Positions 1-5,660 of a stretch of 6,656 nt of DNA are shown piece after piece (positions within the stretch are counted from its first letter, which is position 1; each line of letters opens with the position of its first letter). Under the pieces are notes generated by a model, which was not told the origin of the DNA, searched no databases, and saw nothing but the letters and a program-made list of their open reading frames with translations. Source of the DNA: Schaalia odontolytica. GTDB lineage: Bacteria > Actinomycetota > Actinomycetes > Actinomycetales > Actinomycetaceae. Position numbers and translations under genes: made by a program. Location: NCBI GenBank assembly GCA_958415245.1, contig CATYYP010000103.1, positions 1 through 6,656 of the forward strand, read 5' to 3'.

Positions 1-193
1 CCTGCCCGACATCGAGGAGCTCCTCAGGTTCGCTCCACCCATGCCCGGCGACGAGGCCGTGGCTGGCCAGGCGGACACCGGCACGTCGGAGGCAGGTGCC
101 CCGGGGGCGGACGTCGCGCCCCTGCCGGACCTGGCGCCCCTGCCCGACATCGAGGAGCTCCTCAGGTTCGCTCCACCCATGCCCGGCGACGAG
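1..193 (+). repeat. Perfect 55-bp direct repeat, in frame, period 138 bp
   Basis: Bases 1-55 and 139-193 are identical and 138 bp (46 codons) apart, so both copies are read in the same frame and encode LPDIEELLRFAPPMPGDE. Identity extends through third codon positions, which points to recent duplication or gene conversion rather than protein-level selection alone. Between them, 116-133 and 134-151 form a smaller 18-bp near-repeat encoding APLPDL/APLPDI. The left edge of the window cuts the first copy, so more units may lie upstream. Confidence -1.
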
Positions 194-1681
194 CCCAAGC
201 TCACGCAGGTCACGGACGCCTCGCCGACCGCGCCCGGCCCGGCGATCCAAGCCCCGGCCTCGTGCCCGGCCGAGCACGCGGGCGAGCGCGAACCGATCAC
301 CCACGAACCCGCGCCGGAGCCTCACGAGGATTCCGGCGAATCCGTTACCCCCGCGAACAAGCACCTGCGCCTCATCCTGATCGCCTGTGCCTGCGTCGTC
401 GCGGTCGTGATTGGGACATCCTTTTTCCGCTCGTTCTCGCAGCAGGCGGGCGAGCCGGCCCGCGAGCCCGGATACCGCGGAACAGCGCTCAACACTCACT
501 CCCTGTCGCCCGAGTGGGCGTCGGGGATCGCGGTCGCATGGACGATCCCCATCGACCCCACGACATCTAGCTTCGCCCCGCACGTCCACGCTGAGGGGTC
601 GACTCTCTACCTCGCCTTCACCGATCGGCCGACGACGGCGCGGAGCCGGAGCGTGACGGTCAAGGCCTACGACGTGTCTGGAACCGAGCCGAGGCTCCTG
701 TGGAACACGAACGCTGAGACGTCGACGGAGGCTTACGAAACCTTCACTCCTCAGTTCGTCTGGGACGACGATCTGCTCTTTTTCCGCGACCTCGTTATCG
801 ATAAGGCGACGGGAACGATAACCCAGGCCCCGTGGGGCAAGGCATACCCCATGGGCATCTCCGAGGGCATCGTGGTCACCTGCCTCACCTACGGCTACTG
901 CACGGGCTGGTCGCAGGAGTCCGGCGAGTGGACTGAGGTCTGGAAAACTGCGACGGTGAAACAGAGCTTCTTCGGGCTGTCTCACATGAACTACACGGCC
1001 CCGGACAGCGCCCTTATCGGCAGTGGCGAGCAGGCCTCGATTCTCATTGTCCCCGGCCACAGCGAGGTCCCCCAGCTCCTCAACGTCCGCACCGGCGAGC
1101 TCACGAACCTGGGCGATCCGGATGACGACACAGCCTCCTACGACCTCGCCCCGGCAAGCGACGGTGTCATCGTAGAACCGTGGCTCAAGACTAAGTACGC
1201 CTACGATAGCGTCGGCGGCCTTCGGGGCACCTTCAACAATAACTGGTACGTCACGCAGCCCACGCGCGATGGAGGAGTTCCGACGCTGGCGCAGCTCAGC
1301 GACTTTTTCACGCGCAAGAGCGCCTCGTGGACGACGGGCGTTGTTGAGATAACGGGCGATGACTGCACCACGCTGGAGCTCACCCTGACCTCCGACGCGT
1401 CGAAGCGCACGGTCTCGGTCCCCGACAACATCCGTCCGTACCTGTCCTCCAGTTGTATCCTCCGGGTGAACGACGTGCGCGCGAGCGCCGATGGATCGGC
1501 CATGTTCATTCGCGACTTCCCCCTCGCGCCGAAGGGCAGCTACTTCTTCGACACGGCGACGAATAAGAACTTCAACTCTGCCGAGCTTGACGCCGCGGAA
1601 TCGCACACGTGGGTCTTCGACGACATGCTGATCGGCGCCAGCAAGACGGGAGTCACGGCCTTCGTTCCGGCTTCCTCCTGA
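2..1681 (+). CDS. Membrane-anchored protein with large exported domain, possibly PQQ-like propeller (5' end outside window)
   Basis: The reading frame is open from the first bases and encodes LPDIEELLRFAPP before the first in-window ATG at 41. The true start is therefore almost certainly upstream, leaving 559 codons here. Counting from that ATG, residues 1-106 are rich in Pro, Ala, Glu and Asp and look disordered. Residues about 111-129 (LILIACACVVAVVIG) form one hydrophobic helix preceded by NKHLR, which suggests the N terminus is inside and the rest is exported. The following ~415 residues are rich in Trp, Tyr, Thr and Asp. Stretches such as LYLAFTD, VKAYDVSG and RLLWNT resemble blades of PQQ-like beta-propellers, and there are a few cysteines. 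No catalytic motif is recognisable, so the function is unknown; a cell-envelope sensor or binding protein is possible. The acidic N-terminal part carries a duplicated LPDIEELLRFAPPMPGDE segment. The next gene is convergent, so this gene ends its transcription unit. Confidence -1.
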   Translation: MPDIEELLRFAPPMPGDEAVAGQADTGTSEAGAPGADVAPLPDLAPLPDIEELLRFAPPMPGDEPKLTQVTDASPTAPGPAIQAPASCPAEHAGEREPITHEPAPEPHEDSGESVTPANKHLRLILIACACVVAVVIGTSFFRSFSQQAGEPAREPGYRGTALNTHSLSPEWASGIAVAWTIPIDPTTSSFAPHVHAEGSTLYLAFTDRPTTARSRSVTVKAYDVSGTEPRLLWNTNAETSTEAYETFTPQFVWDDDLLFFRDLVIDKATGTITQAPWGKAYPMGISEGIVVTCLTYGYCTGWSQESGEWTEVWKTATVKQSFFGLSHMNYTAPDSALIGSGEQASILIVPGHSEVPQLLNVRTGELTNLGDPDDDTASYDLAPASDGVIVEPWLKTKYAYDSVGGLRGTFNNNWYVTQPTRDGGVPTLAQLSDFFTRKSASWTTGVVEITGDDCTTLELTLTSDASKRTVSVPDNIRPYLSSSCILRVNDVRASADGSAMFIRDFPLAPKGSYFFDTATNKNFNSAELDAAESHTWVFDDMLIGASKTGVTAFVPASS

Positions 1682-1782
1682 CGACGCCGAGGTAATCAAC
1701 CGGTACTGCCCGGCGCGCCGGTGTGATAGAAACTCCGCGCCGACAGTCGACGCTGCCGCCAGCCCGCGGCGCGCGCCTCGTG

Positions 1783-1796
1783 GACGAGGCCGGGGC
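1783..1796 (+). repeat. Recurrent 14-base word GACGAGGCCGGGGC, exact copy 1
   Basis: Exact copy on the plus strand in the convergent intergenic region. It overlaps both small hairpins there; upstream CCTCG pairs with the CGAGG inside the word. Confidence -1.
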
Positions 1797-1819
1797 ACGC
1801 CTGGACGACCTCGTGCCCC
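1792..1819 (-). terminator. Candidate terminator hairpin behind the MFS gene
   Basis: GGGGCACG (1792-1799) and CGTGCCCC (1812-1819) form a perfect 8-bp stem with a 12-base loop. It starts 7 bases after the MFS stop codon in the direction of that gene. No T-run follows, so a rho-independent role is uncertain, though T-poor terminators are common in high-G+C actinobacteria. Confidence -1.
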
Positions 1820-1826
1820 TGGGCGC

Positions 1827-3176
1827 TCAGTCCTCCATGTGGTGGAGCGTAGCGCGGTCCGCCTTCACGGGGGTCGTGAGGGCCAGGCCGACGCCGAGGA
1901 TCAGCATGATGCCGAGGATGCCCCAGTAGGTGTAGTCCTCGCCGGCGGGCGTCATGCGCTTGCCGAGCATGAGGAAAAGGCTGTACATGGCGGGAGCCAT
2001 GAAGGACACGGCGCGACCGGTCGTCGCGTAGAGGCCGAAGACCTCGCCCTCGCGGCCGGCGGGGATGATGCGCGAGAGGAAGGAACGCGACGCGGACTGC
2101 GTGGGGCCGACGAAGACGCACAGGACCAGGCCGAGGCTCCAGAACACGGCGGGGCCGCGGGCATGCAGGAAGAAGACGCCGAAGCCGGCGACAACCATCG
2201 CGCTCAGGGACAGTATGATGACCTTCTTCGGGCCGATCTTGTCGTCGACCCATCCGAAGGCGACGGTCGCGAGGCCGGCGACGATGTTCGCGGCGATCGC
2301 GAAGATCATGACCTGGCTGGCGGTGAAGCCGAAGGCGGTCTTGGCCAGGACGGCACCGAAGGTGAAGACGCCGGCGAGGCCGTCGCGGAAGACGGCGGAG
2401 GCGATGAGGAAGAAGAGGGTGTGCGGGGCCTCGTTCTTGAGGGTGCGCACGGTGCGCCACAGGAGCTTGTAGGAGTCGATGATCGACTCGTTGTCGCCGC
2501 CGGTCTGGACCTTCTTGGGCAGCGGCGGATGGAGAATGACGGGGATCGCGAAGCCGCCGAGCCAGAGGGCCGCGATCACCATGGAGATGCGGATGTTCAG
2601 GTGCGCGTCGGTGGGCACGTTCAGCAGGTTGACGCCGATGAGGCCGACGTAGAGGATGAGCAGCAGGACGATGCCGCCGATGTAGCCGGCCGCCCAGCCG
2701 AAGCCGGAGATCTTGCCGCGGTCTTCCTTCTCACCCAGGTGGTTGAGCATCGCGTTGTAGTTCACCGAGGCGAACTCGAAGAACACGTTACCCAGGCCGA
2801 GCAGGGCAATACCCAGCATGAGGGCGCCCTGGGGACCCAGGACCGACTCGGGGTGCACGAAGTACATGGCGAGCATGCAGATGACGACCGCGCCTGTGAA
2901 CCATCCGAGCCAGACTCCGCCCCGGCCTCGTCGATCGGCGCGCTGGCCGGTGATGGGGGCCAGCAGGGCGATGAACAGGCCCGCGATCGTCATGCCATTG
3001 CTGAGCCAGGTCGAGGCCGTACCCGAGTCGGTGAAGACGCCGTCGCTGGTCAGGTAGGTCGTGAACACGAAGGTCGTGGCGACCGCGTTGAAGGCGGCGC
3101 TGCCCCAGTCCCAGGCCGCCCAGTCGACGACTCGGCGCGTGATCACGCGGTGTGGGGTGGTGGGCGTTGTGCTCAT
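1827..3176 (-). CDS. UMF1-family (Atg22-like) MFS transporter
   Basis: A 449-residue integral membrane protein with about 12 hydrophobic segments. It matches the UMF1/Atg22-like branch of the major facilitator superfamily. The N-terminal DWAAWDWGSAAFNA (18-31) corresponds to the conserved YDWANSAF-type opening of that family. GFGWAAGYIGGIVLLL (158-173) and the later GPTQSASRSFLSRIIP (357-372) with EVFGLYATTGRAVSF are also typical. Motif-A-like loops are seen at GQRADRRGR (78-86) and GWVDDKIGPKK (308-318). The length is normal for the family. The start ATG at 3176 has AAGGAG (3186-3191) nine bases upstream. By analogy with eukaryotic Atg22 the substrate could be amino acids or a small metabolite, but bacterial UMF1 substrates are mostly unknown and I assign none. 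It is transcribed alone, divergent from the next gene and convergent with the previous one. The family call is confident; the substrate is unknown. Confidence -1.
   Translation of the reverse strand: MSTTPTTPHRVITRRVVDWAAWDWGSAAFNAVATTFVFTTYLTSDGVFTDSGTASTWLSNGMTIAGLFIALLAPITGQRADRRGRGGVWLGWFTGAVVICMLAMYFVHPESVLGPQGALMLGIALLGLGNVFFEFASVNYNAMLNHLGEKEDRGKISGFGWAAGYIGGIVLLLILYVGLIGVNLLNVPTDAHLNIRISMVIAALWLGGFAIPVILHPPLPKKVQTGGDNESIIDSYKLLWRTVRTLKNEAPHTLFFLIASAVFRDGLAGVFTFGAVLAKTAFGFTASQVMIFAIAANIVAGLATVAFGWVDDKIGPKKVIILSLSAMVVAGFGVFFLHARGPAVFWSLGLVLCVFVGPTQSASRSFLSRIIPAGREGEVFGLYATTGRAVSFMAPAMYSLFLMLGKRMTPAGEDYTYWGILGIMLILGVGLALTTPVKADRATLHHMED
2919..2932 (-). repeat. Recurrent 14-base word, exact copy 2 (inside the MFS gene)
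   Basis: Exact copy on the minus strand, in the sense direction of the MFS gene, coding part of the motif-A loop RADRRGRGG. With five more bases it forms a 19-bp identity (2919-2937, minus strand) with 4746-4764 (plus strand) inside ispD, where it is antisense to the gene. Confidence -1.
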
Positions 3177-3230
3177 GGGATCGGGCTCCTTCGATGGGGA
3201 GTGCTCGGAGGCGCGTGTGCGTCCAGGGTG

Positions 3231-3239
3231 AACCTACCA
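3231..3239 (-). promoter_or_regulatory. Candidate extended -10 promoter of the MFS gene
   Basis: On the minus strand TGG (3239-3237) precedes TAGGTT (3236-3231), giving an extended -10 of TGN-TANNNT type with no convincing -35 at 16-18 bases. Transcription would begin near 3224, leaving an untranslated leader of about 48 bases that contains the AAGGAG ribosome site. Confidence -1.
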
Positions 3240-3276
3240 CGTTTCGTATCTCACTTACTCCTCGGGCCGCCCCGGG

Positions 3277-3288
3277 GACGAGGCCGGG
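3277..3288 (+). repeat. Partial copy (12 of 14) of the recurrent word
   Basis: GACGAGGCCGGG followed by TA instead of GC, in the divergent intergenic region, just after the palindrome CCCCGGGG (3270-3277). As at copy 1, CCTCG (3260-3264) lies upstream and could pair with the CGAGG of the word. Confidence -1.
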
Positions 3289-3323
3289 TAACCACCAGCG
3301 CGACCTGACCGGATGCCATATGC

Positions 3324-3332
3324 TGGTATGTC
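3324..3332 (+). promoter_or_regulatory. Weak candidate extended -10 promoter of the four-helix membrane protein gene
   Basis: TGG (3324-3326) followed by TATGTC (3327-3332), with CTGACC (3305-3310) 16 bases upstream as a possible -35. Initiation would fall near 3339, leaving a very short leader that barely contains the ribosome site. TATGCT at 3319-3324 is an alternative -10. Confidence -1.
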
Positions 3333-3338
3333 ACCCTG

Positions 3339-3345
3339 GAAGGAG
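3339..3345 (+). promoter_or_regulatory. Ribosome binding site that decides the start at 3352
   Basis: GAAGGAG lies six bases before the ATG at 3352. The upstream in-frame ATGs at 3313 and 3328 have no comparable site, and both overlap the predicted promoter. Confidence -1.
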
Positions 3346-3351
3346 AAGACG

Positions 3352-4140
3352 ATGGCACGCAGCACGCTGGTGAGCCCCTCGGAAGCCGACAAGCAGTATG
3401 CCAAGGCGAATAACTTAGTTCGCCCGGCCATCTTCTTCCCGGTGACCGCGGTTATCTTCCTCTTACTGTCGGGATATATTCCAGGCGGCATCGCGCTATT
3501 TTTCTCTGGCTACTGCTTGCTCTTAGGCATCGCATCTGCGTCCCTCGCAGTCGCTCAAATGCGCCGCCGATACGACAGATGGATCGTGCACGTAGAGGGG
3601 AAGGGAATATCGATACGTCCCACCCTTGCCCTCGTTCGCGTGAAACAGATCGCCTTCGGCATCGGCATAGCCTGCGCTCCGATAGCGATCATCGTCGAAG
3701 TGCTGGTGACCCACTCGGCCATCGGCGCTGTCCTCAGCTTGATCACGGGCCTCATGTTCTCGACGATGTTCTATTTCATGTTCATGTCCTCACCCCACAG
3801 GCTCTGGCTAATCCATCAGGGCCCGATCATCGAGTTCACTCCTGAAGATGTCGCGTTCCGTTCTCTCATCGACAAGTCCGCGACACGTATTCCATGGGAT
3901 CGCCATCCGACCATTAAGGGCTTCAGTCCAATTCCCGACATCGGCGATCAGCTTCCGCTCATGTACGTGTCCGCCGACGGAGCCAACCACGCCATGGAGT
4001 TCGACATGACAGGAATCCCCATACCGCTTTCGCGGGTGGACAGCCTGGTCACCTACTTCAACAATCGGCCGGAAAAGCTTGCAATGCTGGCTTCCTCAGA
4101 GGGCGCCAGGATGGCATGCGCGATCTTGACGGCCCGCTGA
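3352..4140 (+). CDS. Four-helix membrane protein of unknown function, possible PH-like C-terminal part
   Basis: I do not recognise the family. The predicted protein has 262 residues. It begins with a hydrophilic stretch (1-23), then two hydrophobic helices (about 24-41 and 44-66), a basic loop MRRRYDRW (70-77) with a short soluble insert (about 78-97), and two more helices (about 98-119 and 122-145). A soluble tail (about 150-262) follows. The tail has alternating strand-like segments such as PIIEFTPEDVAFR and TRIPWDRHPTIKGF. These resemble bacterial PH-like domains fused to membrane helices; this is a weak similarity judged by eye. The start at 3352 was chosen because of its strong ribosome site. 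The gene is visibly more AT-rich than its neighbours. It uses TTA for Leu22, Leu38 and Leu58 and CTA for Leu153, while I find no in-frame TTA in the other genes. It is divergent from the MFS gene and convergent with ispD. Recent acquisition is possible. Confidence -1.
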   Translation: MARSTLVSPSEADKQYAKANNLVRPAIFFPVTAVIFLLLSGYIPGGIALFFSGYCLLLGIASASLAVAQMRRRYDRWIVHVEGKGISIRPTLALVRVKQIAFGIGIACAPIAIIVEVLVTHSAIGAVLSLITGLMFSTMFYFMFMSSPHRLWLIHQGPIIEFTPEDVAFRSLIDKSATRIPWDRHPTIKGFSPIPDIGDQLPLMYVSADGANHAMEFDMTGIPIPLSRVDSLVTYFNNRPEKLAMLASSEGARMACAILTAR

Positions 4141-4212
4141 CACATATCGCCGCCCGGGCCGCGGTGGGGCGCGAGCGAGGAGCGCACCGACAACGCCAAC
4201 CGGGCAGTGCGT
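4141..4212. other. Short intergenic region between convergent genes
   Basis: 72 bases between the stop of the membrane protein gene and the TAA of ispD. It is GC-rich with an imperfect inverted repeat (GGTG..CGC with GCGCACC, about 4162-4188) and no T-run. A terminator is expected here, but I cannot point to a clear one. Confidence -1.
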
Positions 4213-4929
4213 TTAGGCGCTCGTCTCCTCGGCGACGAGGATTTGCACGAGAGCCAGGTCGAGGGGGCGCGTGACCTTCATGGAGCGTTCGTCGCCCGCG
4301 ACCGTATGCACGGTCCCGCCGATCGCCTCGACGAGGCCGGCGTCGTCCGTGGCCGCCCGGGCCTCGTCAGCGCCCAGGGAGGCTCCCTCCTCGTGCGCGC
4401 GAATGAGGACGTCCCAGCGGAAGCCCTGCGGGGTCTGCACGGCCACCATGTCGGAGCGGCGGGGCGTGCCGACAACCACTCCGGCGGCATCCACGGTCTT
4501 GAGGGTGTCGGTCACGGGCAGGACGGGGATGACCGCGCCCGCGCCGCCGGCAACCGAGTCAATGACGCGCTCGGTGACCTGCGGGGGCGTCAGGGGACGG
4601 GCCGCGTCGTGCACGAGGACGACCGTGTCCCCCTCGCATCGGCCAAGCGCGGCCAGGCCGAGGGCAACGGACTCCTGACGCGAGCGATCAGAGCCGGCGA
4701 CGACGGTCAGATCGTCGATATCGGACAGAGCGCTACGAAATTCCTCGATCGACGAGGCCGGGGCCGTCACGACGATCGCGCCCACTCCCCCGGCGCGTAG
4801 GCCGCGGGCCGCCCACCACACAAGGGGGCGACCCGAGAGTTCAACGAGTGCTTTCGGACCCTCGCAGCCGAGGCGAGAGCCGGAGCCTGCGGCCGTCAGG
4901 ACCGCACAGGCGTCACTCTTCGACGGCAT
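4213..4929 (-). CDS. ispD: 2-C-methyl-D-erythritol 4-phosphate cytidylyltransferase
   Basis: This enzyme transfers CMP from CTP to 2-C-methyl-D-erythritol 4-phosphate, the third step of the MEP route to isoprenoid precursors, in the cytoplasm. The 238-residue protein has the family's usual length and its motifs in order. These are the nucleotide-binding loop [11 protein letters not shown] (11-21) with Arg19, [12 protein letters not shown] with Lys26, [14 protein letters not shown] (79-92), [10 protein letters not shown] (104-113) and PVTDTLK (138-144). Arg158 then precedes QTPQGF (165-170), followed by TDDAGLVE and KVTRPLDL with Lys218. Arg19, Lys26, Arg158 and Lys218 align with the catalytic or substrate-binding residues of the E. 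coli enzyme, so it should be active. The ATG at 4929 lies inside carD, overlapping its end by 17 bases, so the two are probably co-transcribed and translationally linked. There is no ispF next to it, although the two are often adjacent or fused; the downstream neighbour is a convergent, unrelated gene. Confidence -1.
   Translation of the reverse strand: MPSKSDACAVLTAAGSGSRLGCEGPKALVELSGRPLVWWAARGLRAGGVGAIVVTAPASSIEEFRSALSDIDDLTVVAGSDRSRQESVALGLAALGRCEGDTVVLVHDAARPLTPPQVTERVIDSVAGGAGAVIPVLPVTDTLKTVDAAGVVVGTPRRSDMVAVQTPQGFRWDVLIRAHEEGASLGADEARAATDDAGLVEAIGGTVHTVAGDERSMKVTRPLDLALVQILVAEETSA
4355..4368 (-). repeat. Near copy (13 of 14) of the recurrent word inside ispD
   Basis: On the minus strand this reads GACGAGGCCCGGGC, one base different from the consensus word. 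Another partial copy, GACGAGGCCGG, starts at 4330 on the plus strand within the small hairpin GCCTCG-a-CGAGGC (4325-4337). Confidence -1.
4751..4764 (+). repeat. Recurrent 14-base word, exact copy 3 (inside ispD, antisense)
   Basis: Exact copy on the plus strand, antisense to ispD. The codons on the coding strand spell APASS, unrelated to what the same word encodes in the MFS gene. CCTCG (4744-4748) upstream pairs with CGAGG inside the word. Confidence -1.
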
Positions 4930-5431
4930 CTTCTTCGACTTCGATGCGACCCTCAGCCAGGACGGCGTCGAGGCGCTCGGCGGCGGCGGACTTTTCGATG
5001 TTGCGTGCCAGGGCCAGCTCGGAGGTGAGGATTCCGCGGGCCTTCGTCAGCATGCGCTTCTCGCCCGTGGACAGCTTCTTCAGGTCGTCGCGGCGGGTCA
5101 GGTCACGCACGACCTCGGCGACCTTCACGATGTCGCCGGTGGCGATCTTCTCCTGGTTCGCCTTGAAGCGGCGCGACCAGTTGGTAGGTTCCTCGATGTA
5201 GGGGGCGCGCAGGACGGAGAGGACCTCTTCGAGGCCATCCTCGTCGACGATGTCGCGGACGCCGACCATGTCGACGTTTTCGGCGGGGACCTGAATCTCA
5301 AGATCGCCCTGGTTCACACGCAGCTTCAGGTACGTCCGCTCCTCACCACGAATGGTGCGCGTCATGACCTCTTCGATCGTGGCTGCGCCGTGGTGCGGGT
5401 AGACGACCGTCTGACCGATTTCAAACGACAT
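4913..5431 (-). CDS. carD: CarD-family RNA polymerase-binding transcription regulator
   Basis: CarD binds the beta subunit of RNA polymerase and stabilises the open promoter complex at many promoters, including those for rRNA. The 172-residue protein starts [20 protein letters not shown], closely resembling mycobacterial CarD. Residues 1 to about 60 form the Tudor-like polymerase-interaction domain. About 70-172 form the helical DNA-binding domain, with [17 protein letters not shown] (76-92), [12 protein letters not shown] (104-115) and [13 protein letters not shown] (120-132). Arg25, Trp85 and Lys90 match residues of known importance in the M. tuberculosis protein, but position 47, Arg in that protein as I recall it, is Gln here. 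The reading frame stays open upstream of 5431. I chose this start because AGGAG (5439-5443) is seven bases away and the family begins here. The acidic tail [11 protein letters not shown] is slightly longer than in mycobacteria. It is the first gene of a carD-ispD operon. Confidence -1.
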   Translation of the reverse strand: MSFEIGQTVVYPHHGAATIEEVMTRTIRGEERTYLKLRVNQGDLEIQVPAENVDMVGVRDIVDEDGLEEVLSVLRAPYIEEPTNWSRRFKANQEKIATGDIVKVAEVVRDLTRRDDLKKLSTGEKRMLTKARGILTSELALARNIEKSAAAERLDAVLAEGRIEVEEDAVEE

Positions 5432-5438
5432 GGATGGA

Positions 5439-5443
5439 CTCCT
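5439..5443 (-). promoter_or_regulatory. Ribosome binding site deciding the carD start
   Basis: AGGAG on the minus strand, seven bases before the ATG at 5431. It supports this start over the longer open frame reaching to 5581, which would run through the predicted promoter. Confidence -1.
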
Positions 5444-5468
5444 GAGTGCTTGCGTGGATAGCACAACT

Positions 5469-5477
5469 ATTCTACCA
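5469..5477 (-). promoter_or_regulatory. Extended -10 promoter of carD-ispD
   Basis: On the minus strand TGG (5477-5475) precedes TAGAAT (5474-5469), a good extended -10 with five of six consensus bases. The sequence 17 bases upstream (GGTCGG) is not a -35 element. Transcription would begin near 5462, giving a leader of about 31 bases. Confidence -1.
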
Positions 5478-5516
5478 GCTGGCGAGCAAAACCGACCCAT
5501 ACAGTGTGAAAGCTCA

Positions 5517-5545
5517 ACGTTACACGCATACAAGGATCGACACAA
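5517..5545 (-). promoter_or_regulatory. Possible second, upstream promoter of carD
   Basis: On the minus strand TTGTGT (5545-5540) and TAACGT (5522-5517) are 17 bases apart. Each matches only three of six consensus bases, though TANNNT is typical for actinobacterial -10 elements. The leader would be about 80 bases. This is a weak prediction. Confidence -1.
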
Positions 5546-5633
5546 ACCAACTTCAAGCACGACCGCAATTCGTCCCAGCATGCGACCCTGCTCACGGTCA
5601 AACGTGCGCCATAAGGACGGGCATCACACACCG

Positions 5634-5653
5634 AAAAGCCCGGTTTTCCGGGC
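5634..5653 (-). terminator. Rho-independent terminator of gpmA
   Basis: On the minus strand GCCCGG-AAAA-CCGGGC (5653-5638) is followed by TTTT (5637-5634), a compact six-pair stem with a short T-tract. It lies about 50 bases behind the gpmA stop and separates gpmA from carD. On the plus strand no T-run follows, so it acts on minus-strand transcripts. Confidence -1.
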
Positions 5654-5660
5654 ATGACGA

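Larger units (their letters stand above)
1682..1826. other. Intergenic region between convergent genes, rich in inverted repeats
   Basis: No gene is apparent. From left to right it holds a 12-bp palindrome CCGGCGCGCCGG (1710-1721), a 6-bp stem hairpin GCCTCG-tgga-CGAGGC (1775-1790), one exact copy of the recurrent 14-base word (1783-1796), and an 8-bp stem hairpin (1792-1819). These are reasonable candidates for bidirectional termination between the convergent genes, although none has a clear T-tract. Confidence -1.
3222..3340. repeat. Inverted pair TCACCCTGGA in the divergent promoter region
   Basis: TCACCCTGGA occurs at 3331-3340 on the plus strand and, inverted, at 3222-3231 on the minus strand. 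In both cases TGGTA stands just upstream. The two copies face the two divergent genes at matching places relative to the predicted -10 elements, which suggests a shared operator or shared initiation context. Confidence -1.

Noticed and set aside
1710..1721. 12-bp palindrome CCGGCGCGCCGG as a site-specific recombination site
   Set aside because: No integrase or other mobile genes are nearby; in GC-rich DNA such palindromes are common and a terminator role is simpler.
1696..2460. A 254-residue minus-strand frame rich in Arg, His and Pro
   Set aside because: It is an out-of-frame reading of the transporter gene with the low-complexity composition typical of GC-rich shadows.
1839..3308. A 489-residue open frame on the plus strand across the transporter gene
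   Set aside because: It is an antisense shadow: its composition is extremely rich in Glu, Asp, Gly and Ala, it has no family motifs, and the minus strand clearly encodes a transporter.
4207..4800. A plus-strand open frame opposite ispD
   Set aside because: No recognisable domain or ribosome site, and the opposite strand carries a complete, motif-perfect ispD.
5432..5581. N-terminal extension of carD
   Set aside because: The frame is open, but it runs through the predicted promoter and ribosome site, and the family starts at MSFEIGQ.
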